Below are positions 57,971-64,000 of a stretch of DNA of 64,000 nucleotides, piece by piece. The position numbers were made by a program, and so were the translations under genes. The stretch is taken from positions 20,608,942 to 20,672,941 of the forward strand of contig CM064732.1 of NCBI GenBank assembly GCA_032717465.1, in the 5' to 3' direction. Every line of letters begins with the position of its first letter. Position 1 is the first letter of the stretch. The notes beneath the pieces were generated by a model. It ran no database searches, was not told the DNA's origin, and saw only the letters and a list, made by a program, of their open reading frames with translations. This stretch comes from Coenobita brevimanus (Eukaryota; Arthropoda; Malacostraca; Decapoda; Coenobitidae).

Positions 57971-58845
57971 AGTACTTCAACTACCTGGCCATCAACATGT
58001 TGTTCTTCACTTCTTAACTTAGCCTCTTTCCTTTTCTGAATTACATTCCATGTTTCATCTGACATCCACTTTTTCCTTCTCGCTTTTCCCTTTTTCTTAA
58101 TAGTAACCTTAGCACTCTCATGCAAAACCTCTTTTACCTCTCTCCACATTTGATTAATATCATTGTCTTCAGATTCCATCAAAGTCTGCAGGACTTGAAA
58201 CCTGTTTCTACATTCGCACCGAAACTTTTCCCTCGTGCTCTCATCACTTCTCAGCTCATCAAAATCATAATTATTACCTCCTGTACAATTACCATTAATG
58301 TTTCTCTTAAGTTTTATTTTAATCTTTGACACAACAAGTTGATGATCACTACCTATATCTGCTCCCCTCCTTACGCAAACATCTTGCAAATAACTCCTAC
58401 GCCTTCTGCTAATTGCAATGTGGTCAATCTGGTTACAATATTTACCACATGGTGAAATCCAAGTAGTCTTATGTATTTTTCTATGCTCAAAGATAGTTCC
58501 ACCAATTATAAGGTCATTTGCCAAACAAAAGCTTGCAATTCGCACCCCATTTTCGTTTCTTATACCAACACCCTCCTTACCCATACAATCTTCAAAGCCA
58601 TCCCTACTACTGCCAACAATCGCATTAAAATCACCAATGCAAACTAACACATCATGTCTTGCCACTCTATTCACTACATCCTGCAGCTTCTAATAAAGGT
58701 CATCCTTCATTTCATCAGCAGCCTCATTTGTCGGAGCGTACCCTACAACCATACTGATATTACCATGGTCAGATTTTAAGCAAGCCCTTAGAGTGAGAGA
58801 CCTTTGCTCACAGTAGTTATTTGGGAGAGCCACCACTTCCCAATG
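57967..58845 (-). pseudogene. LINE family B endonuclease (copy B2)
   Basis: From about 58,845 the frame reads VVALPNNYCEQRSLTLRA, SMVVGYAPTNEAADEM, a TAG near 58,693, then CIGDFNAIVGSSRDGF, TTWISPCGKYCNQIDHIAI and GADIGSDHQLV (catalytic SDH), with a charged linker. A frameshift near 57,968 leads into the RT frame. Confidence 0.8.
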
Positions 58846-58854
58846 TTGGTGATA

Positions 58855-59181
58855 AAACAAGGCTTGAATTAGCCAAAATTACATTAAGAGAGTAGGAACT
58901 GCACGCCCAAAAGAAACGGATGGAAATGGATCACGAGTTTTGCCTTAAGCAGCTCAGTAGTTCCCCACGTATTTTTGTTTCGAATGGTGAGGCATTTGAT
59001 GTGGCAAAAAATATCGAGCTTGTTCCCCCTTTTAATGAGCAGGATGTCGCTAAATATTTTCACATGTTTGAAAAGGTGGCAGATTGTCTCTCTTGGCTGA
59101 TGAGTTCCTGGTCAATATTATTACAAAGATCATTTAGAGGAAAGGCTCAGGAGGCCAATATTGCATTAACCACCTATCAAA
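58855..59181 (+). pseudogene. gag: gag of element 2, second fragment
   Basis: TRLELAKITLRE aligns with QIELAKLQLALQE of element 1, then a TAG. KKRMEMDHEF, FDVAKNIELVPPFNEQDVAKYF and LSWLMSSWSILLQRSFRGKAQ follow FDVAKNVKLVPPLNESDLTKYF and the next 30 residues of element 1. The fragment stops at TYQS, where LINE copy C3 begins. Confidence 0.75.
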
Positions 59182-59359
59182 GTGGTGGCTGGCAGCATAG
59201 GGTCCTCCCGATCGCCATTAAGCGACTGTGCTGGTGGTGGCTGTTGCAAATTCCATTCATGTTCGTCAGCGAAGTACAGATGCAGCCTTATTATTCACCA
59301 ATATCCCTGGTCTCAGCACCAATCTGATCAGTTCTTTTTTTTTTTTTTTTTTTTTTTAC

Positions 59360-60121
59360 AGTCCAAATTCCCTCTGGCCCTGTTCCTCACAGAACCACAA
59401 ATCTCTTCCTTTACTGAAATATCCATTTTTTGTTTTCCTGGTTACCATCTCACAAACTTCCGTAACAAGGGTGGCACCTGTTGTTATATCAGATCTGAAG
59501 ATGCAGTTGACACTGTTTTAAACTTCATTTCAATTAATTTTGATTACTCACTGTATAAACTAAATTATCTAGATATTACCAAATGTATCTGTGTAGTCTA
59601 TCACTCCCCAGTGCTTCTACAGAACCCAGTGTATTTGACTCCATTTTCACACAGTTGAGTAACCTTAACCTTGCACTTGGCACCGAAATTACCATTTTGG
59701 GTGATTTTAACGTATTTCATAATGCTGGATGGTTAATGTGTCCTGCCAGGATTGAGGAAGCTGGTCTAGAGAGCGAGCTGTTTGCAGAATCGTTTACATG
59801 CAGTTGGTAAAGCAACCAATCAGAATACCAGATAATCCTGACCATAATGCCCATCTCTTGGATCTATTCCTGAAAAATAATCCAGATCAATACAGGATAG
59901 AAGTACTGTCACCTCTTGGATCCTCTGACCACAATCTCATCAAAGCTACATTAGTTGGCCCCCCCAAACCTCCCTATTCTGAACCTATCAGGGTGACCCA
60001 ATGGCACTTTGATAGGGCAGACTGGGATGAATTTAGAAATTATCTTGCGGACATTCAACGGCAGTCTTTCTCCTCTAGTGATGTCAATTCTACACAGTCC
60101 CACATTAATGACACAGTACTA
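59360..60121 (+). pseudogene. LINE family C endonuclease (copy C3)
   Basis: In several frames this reads LTEPQISSFTEIS-like, RNKGGTCCYI, ITILGDFN and VLSPLGSSDHNLIKA, matching C1 residue by residue with about 80% agreement by eye. It ends at QSHINDTVL, where the foldback element interrupts. Confidence 0.75.
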
Positions 60122-61014
60122 TACCTCATACCAATTAATCTGGCCAGGCATGTATGGCAACAATGTTCCTGCCGAGATTCTGATTGGCTGGAGATGTTTG
60201 TTCGATTTCGTTGTTGCTGAAACTGATACTCTTTTTATTATCAGATATGATACTGAGTTTATCGAAAATACAATCGTCAAAAGCAATAAGAAATCCGTTA
60301 TATACTTAACAACAATGAAATTTGCGTAGGAAGATAGAAATATAAGTCAACAAGCGCATTATAACAGTCCAAGTCAAGGTCAGCATTCGAACAATTCTTT
60401 AAATCTCCGACACTCGATAATGTAACAGAAAATTAAGGAAACCTGCTTAATCTAAGCGTTGGTGTAACACATTTAAATTATAAGATCAGTCCGCACCCTT
60501 AAATCGTGCCACAACTCTGAATAATTAAAAATTCTAGTGAAAAGACGAGTTGTGTGGGAAGGGAGGTTTGAAAAAATTGCGAAAATCAAAGTAGCCTAAA
60601 GGAAAACTATTTCATTATATCTCCTCTATTATCACAGTACGGGCTGATCTTAAAATTTAAATGTGTGTTACACCAACGCATAGATTAAGCAGGTTTCCTT
60701 AATTTTCTGTTATATTATCGAGTGTCGGAGATTTAAAGGAATTGTTCGAATGCTGACCTTGACTTGGACTGTTATAATACTTTGTTGACTCATATTTCTA
60801 TCTTCCTACGAAAATTTCATTGTTGTTTAGTATATAACGGATTTCCTATTGCTTTTGACGATTGTATTTTCGATAAACTCAGTATCATATCTGATAATAA
60901 AAAGAGTATCAGTTTCAGCAACAACGAAATCGAACAAACACCTCCAGCTAATCAGAATCTCGGCAGGAACAGTGTTGCCCATACATGCCTGGCCAGATTA
61001 ATTGGTATGAGGTA
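60122..61014. mobile_element. 893-bp foldback (long inverted repeat) element with TA target duplication
   Basis: The outer ends read TACCTCATACCAATTAATCT and, at the right, the exact complement. The two arms (60,122-60,492 and 60,640-61,014, about 370 bp each) can be paired nearly throughout, for example AATACAATCGTCAAAAGCAA against TTGCTTTTGACGATTGTATT. A loop of about 147 bp separates them. TA stands on both sides (60,120-60,121; 61,015-61,016) while C1 has a single TA at the same place. It has no coding capacity. Likely a non-autonomous element mobilised by a Tc1/mariner-like transposase. Confidence 0.9.
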
Positions 61015-63029
61015 TAGCTGGTATGGATTTATTCATACCAAGTCAACAGTTCATTAACAGATTGAACTCTCCAAAATGGTTTGACAGCAACTGTGCCACA
61101 GCAACGGCCCAAAAGTCATTAGCATATAACACTTACTTAAAATCAAAGACATCAGAATCACTCTGTAAATTAAAAATTGCTAGAAACGATGCAAAAGTTG
61201 TAATAAATCTCGCTAAATCAAACTTTCTTCAAAATCAAGCATCATAACTACATAACACTAATGACAAGAGAATATTATGGTCAGCTCTGAAGTCTTTCAA
61301 TAATAACTATAACAAGTCATCATCCATTCTCTCACTAAAATCTTCAGAGGGCAACATTACAAATGACCCACTTGGGAAAGCGAATATCTTTGCCAGCACA
61401 TTTGCCAGAAATTCTACAACAGAGGATGTCAGCCAGAACATCCCAGTACTAGAACTTGATTCTCCCAAAGTTGCTGGACTTAAAATACAGACAAGATACG
61501 TTAAATCCATCCTAGACAATTTACCAACCAACAAAGCTCCAGGCCCAGATGGAATTTCTCCAACTGTTTTGAAAAAGTGTTCCCCAGAACTTGTCTCTGC
61601 TCTAGCTTAATTATTCAGACTATGTAAACACACTTCTTCATTCCCTAATTCATGGAAAGAAGCCAATATCCACCCAATTCTAAAGAAAGGAAGTTCCTCT
61701 GACCCCTCTGATGACAGACCAACAGTTGTCACATCTTCTCTTGGTTAAGTACTTGAATTTTTAATTAATAAGCACATAGTTAAACATCTTGAATCCAAAC
61801 ACTAAATTAATGATAGACAATATGGTTTTCTCCACGAAAGATCCACCATTAACATACTCAATTTCCTGACTTATACCATCCATCAATCAATTGACCAACA
61901 TGGAGAAACTCATGCAGTAGCCCTTGATATTTCTAAAGCTTCCAACAGTGCGTGGCACCGTTCCCTGCTGTCCAAACTCCCTTGCTATGGACTAACATCT
62001 TTTGTTCCTCTGCTTTCCTCATATCTTAGCAAAAGAAAAATGAGAGTGAAAGTGCATGATGTATATTCCAATTTCAACTTGATTAATACTGGCGTGCCAC
62101 AGGGATCAGTTCTGGCGCCAACCTTGTTCCTGGTTCATATTAATGATCTCTTACCTATCATCCACATTCCCATTCATTCATATGCAGATGACTCAACACT
62201 CCACAGTTCATCCACTCTCAAACACCCATTTACAGAGTCTAATATCTCTAACGCTTAACTCAGTACAGCCATCTCCATAAACAAGACTTATCTACAATCA
62301 CTGAATGGGGACAAAACGACCTTGTGTCATTTACTGCTAGTAAAACCAAATATACACAATTTACCAATAGAGAAATACAGCCAGATTCGTATACTACCTT
62401 CAATGCTACTAATATTCCCATCTCCAAAACTATTGAAATTCTTGGTATCTCACCTAACAATGCCCTCGGCTGGACCTGTCATGTCAGAGCACTTGCTAAA
62501 ACCGCCTCAGAGAAACATGGATTATTGTACAGAGTCCGTAACTTCTTCACTGACGAGCAGTTAGCTATAATTTATGAGTCATTTGTGCTCTCAGCTTGAA
62601 TATTGCTCACCTTTGTGGAACATATGTGGAGAGGTTGCACTAAAACAAGTAGACAAAATTCAGAACATAGTAGATGGAATTATTAATAACCCTGGTAATA
62701 TAAATATACTACTTCCCCTAGAAGTAAAAAGGAATGTTGCCTCCCTTGCATTATTTTACAGATCTTTTTATGGGAAATGTTCAGACAAAGTTGTGTCCAT
62801 TGTGCCACCTCTCCATGCCTTCTTTCGTGCGACACGGGCATCTGGTAGCACTCATGACTGGAATGTCGCACAGCCATATTACAGAATTTCTGCCTATCAC
62901 AATTCTTTTATTCCCCGCACTGCATTTCTCTGGAACTCTCCTCCCTGGAGTTGTTTCTCCCCAAACGTCAACCTACAGCTGTTGAAGTCCAACTGTTGGA
63001 GATATTTTGTGAATGGAGGACGCCAGTAA
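61015..63029 (+). pseudogene. LINE family C linker, reverse transcriptase and C-terminus (copy C3)
   Basis: In broken frames: MDLFIPSQQFINRLNSPKWF, KAPGPDGISP, ISKASNSAWHRSLLSKLP (changed AFDRV block), NTGVPQGSVLAPTLF, SYADDSTLHSS, EILGISPNNALGW, LEYCSPLWN and the SNCWRYFVNGGRQ end at 63,029. The first catalytic block is mutated (KASNSAW for KAFDRVR), so this copy was damaged even apart from its stops. Confidence 0.8.
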
Positions 63030-63085
63030 TCTGGTGTATGGATTTTTTATTCTTCGTTTGTTTTTCCTTCCTCTGCTCTGTTATT

Positions 63086-63088
<3 letters not shown>

Positions 63089-63150
<62 letters not shown>
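63089..63150. repeat. (TA)n microsatellite at the C3 3' end
   Basis: It follows CTGTTATTAAAA, the point where C1 and C2 carry poly(A). Confidence 0.92.
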
Positions 63151-63970
63151 GACAGATAAATATTCAATACTTAAGGCATAAGAGCTTGGACCAGAGGCTT
63201 ACTGTATTAAATACAGAACCACTGGCAAGCAGAGGGACCAGACGCATGGTGAGTATGTTAGGACACTTACAGACTTGTTAGATCAGTGGTTTTGCTCAAA
63301 AAAGGTCAATAGCTTCCCTGAGTTGAGGAAACTTATTGTCTTGGAAAGCTTCCTCACTAGTGCTTCTATGGATGTAGACACCCATTTAATTGAGAAAGAG
63401 GTGGACACCTTTGCTGAAGCCACTGTGTTTGCTTACAATTATACAGTGGTCCATCACTTTAACTGTAAGGCTTCTTTCACTGTAAGAGGATGGAGAGTGG
63501 AGCAGTTTGTGAACCCTTCGTCTTGTAATGATAAAGTGAATCTTAGTGACTCAGGGAAGTCTTCCTCCCCAGAGTCTAGCATAACCCCTAAAGTTTTGGT
63601 GGACGTTGTTGATAGGAGATCAGGGAAAGAGATCCGAATTTGTAACTATTGCAATAGGAAGGGTCATACTGGGGAGTTTTGCTGGAAAAAGATTGGGTTT
63701 GGGCTCAAGCCGAATCCCATCACATTTGTGAATTCTCGGAGTTTTCGAGACACTGATCTGGAGTGCCCACTCATTGGTGTTAGCGGTCGCGAGTTACTCA
63801 CCCAGCAGTTGCCCATTTGTAGTGATGCCTGTGAGGAGCAGGTTGTAGTTGATGTTAAGACTCCTGTGGAGCCCCTGTTTGATGACAGCAAGCCTGAGGT
63901 GATGTGGCCTGAGGTTGACCATGATAATGATATCTCCAGGATGCCCCCCCCACCCCCAGGTGTTGAATGA
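63151..63970 (+). pseudogene. gag: gag of element 2, third fragment with zinc knuckle
   Basis: The sequence resumes with DKYSILKA*ELGPEAYCIKY, aligning with DVVKSLIFKAYELVPEAYRV of element 1 (one TAA where element 1 has TAT). It continues GEYVRTLTDLLDQW and an open frame from 63,275 to 63,970. CNYCNRKGHTGEFC is the CCHC knuckle. The C-terminal part ends PPPPPGVE with a stop before a protease is reached. The element continues beyond the window. Confidence 0.75.
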
Positions 63971-64000
63971 TGCGACTCCTTCCCAGATGCTGCATTCGAT

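Larger units (their letters stand above)
56117..58850 (-). mobile_element. RTE-like LINE family B copy B2, inserted in gag of element 2
   Basis: A longer copy than B1. It extends 5' to HWEVVALPNNYC in the endonuclease and ends at the same [11 protein letters not shown]...GATGND terminus with the (GATT)n tail. It splits gag of element 2, whose halves line up with the intact gag of element 1. Breaks: stop near 58,693, frameshift near 57,968 and frameshift near 56,640. Confidence 0.85.
59182..63150 (+). mobile_element. CR1/Jockey-like LINE family C copy C3, inserted in gag of element 2
   Basis: This copy is nearly as long as C1. It begins in the leader/N-terminal region (GGGTCCTCCCGATCGCCATT matches C1 at about 14,455) and ends with the same 3' sequence, but with (TA)n in place of poly(A). 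An 893-bp foldback element interrupts it at 60,122-61,014. Stops and frameshifts are frequent, for example the TAA near 61,607, and a T-run at 59,336-59,357 replaces part of the endonuclease. It keeps the GVPQGSVL segment lost from C1. Confidence 0.85.

Overview
The window is eukaryotic and almost entirely repetitive. I found no intact host gene, no rRNA gene and no CRISPR array. It holds a dense mix of defective non-LTR retrotransposons (LINEs), two LTR retrotransposons with unusual pol order, tRNA-derived SINE candidates, DNA-transposon remnants and very long dinucleotide microsatellites ((CA)n, (TA)n, (CT)n). This texture is what I would expect of a decapod crustacean such as a shrimp, crab or crayfish. 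That is an inference from repeat style, since no host gene is present to prove it.

Layout: 1-2767, RTE-like LINE family A copy A1 (+). 2781-5290, RTE-like family B copy B1 (-). 6380-8137, copy A3 (-). 8430-8940, piggyBac-like transposase remnant (-). 9608-10149, twin units each holding a (CA)n tract. 11.8-12.3 kb, degenerate short-period repeat. 14.1-17.3 kb, CR1/Jockey-like family C copy C1 (+). 17.6-18.1 kb, GACCTT-rich repeat. 18.26-19.45 kb, GC-rich broken reading frame with a Y-box-type cold-shock domain (-). 20.8-21.6 kb, cryptic TGG-rich DNA. 22.2-22.94 kb, RTE-like C-terminus and a SINE. 23.27-25.26 kb, copy C2 (+). 25.99-28.86 kb, copy A2 (+), split by a SINE. 30.25-31.1 kb, decayed RTE-like copy (-). 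34.85-36.76 kb, short solo-type LTR plus an envelope-like reading frame (-). 37.2-39.85 kb, old CR1-like copy split by a Tigger-like transposon. 40.3-41.4 kb, RNase H end of a LINE. 42.6-48.9 kb, decayed minisatellite of about 31 bp broken up by microsatellites.

49,586-55,036 is an LTR retrotransposon with two 788-bp LTRs, inserted inside a (TA)n tract. Its integrase lies upstream of a Ty3/gypsy-type reverse transcriptase, which is copia-like gene order as in the Gmr1 group. The second half of RT and all of RNase H are missing. A second, related element begins near 55.5 kb. Its gag is cut twice, by RTE-like copy B2 (56,117-58,850, -) and by CR1/Jockey-like copy C3 (59,182-63,150, +). C3 is itself cut by an 893-bp foldback transposon (60,122-61,014) with a TA target duplication. 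Gag resumes at 63,151 and runs off the window.

Nearly every coding region is broken by frameshifts or stops. The useful content is therefore the history of insertions, the families that can be aligned with each other inside the window (A x4, B x2, C x3, SINE x3, gag x2), and a few unusual structures: IN-before-RT order, cold-shock-domain frame, catalytic-core-less Tigger frame, foldback element, short LTR with envelope-like frame, and the 31-bp cryptic satellite.
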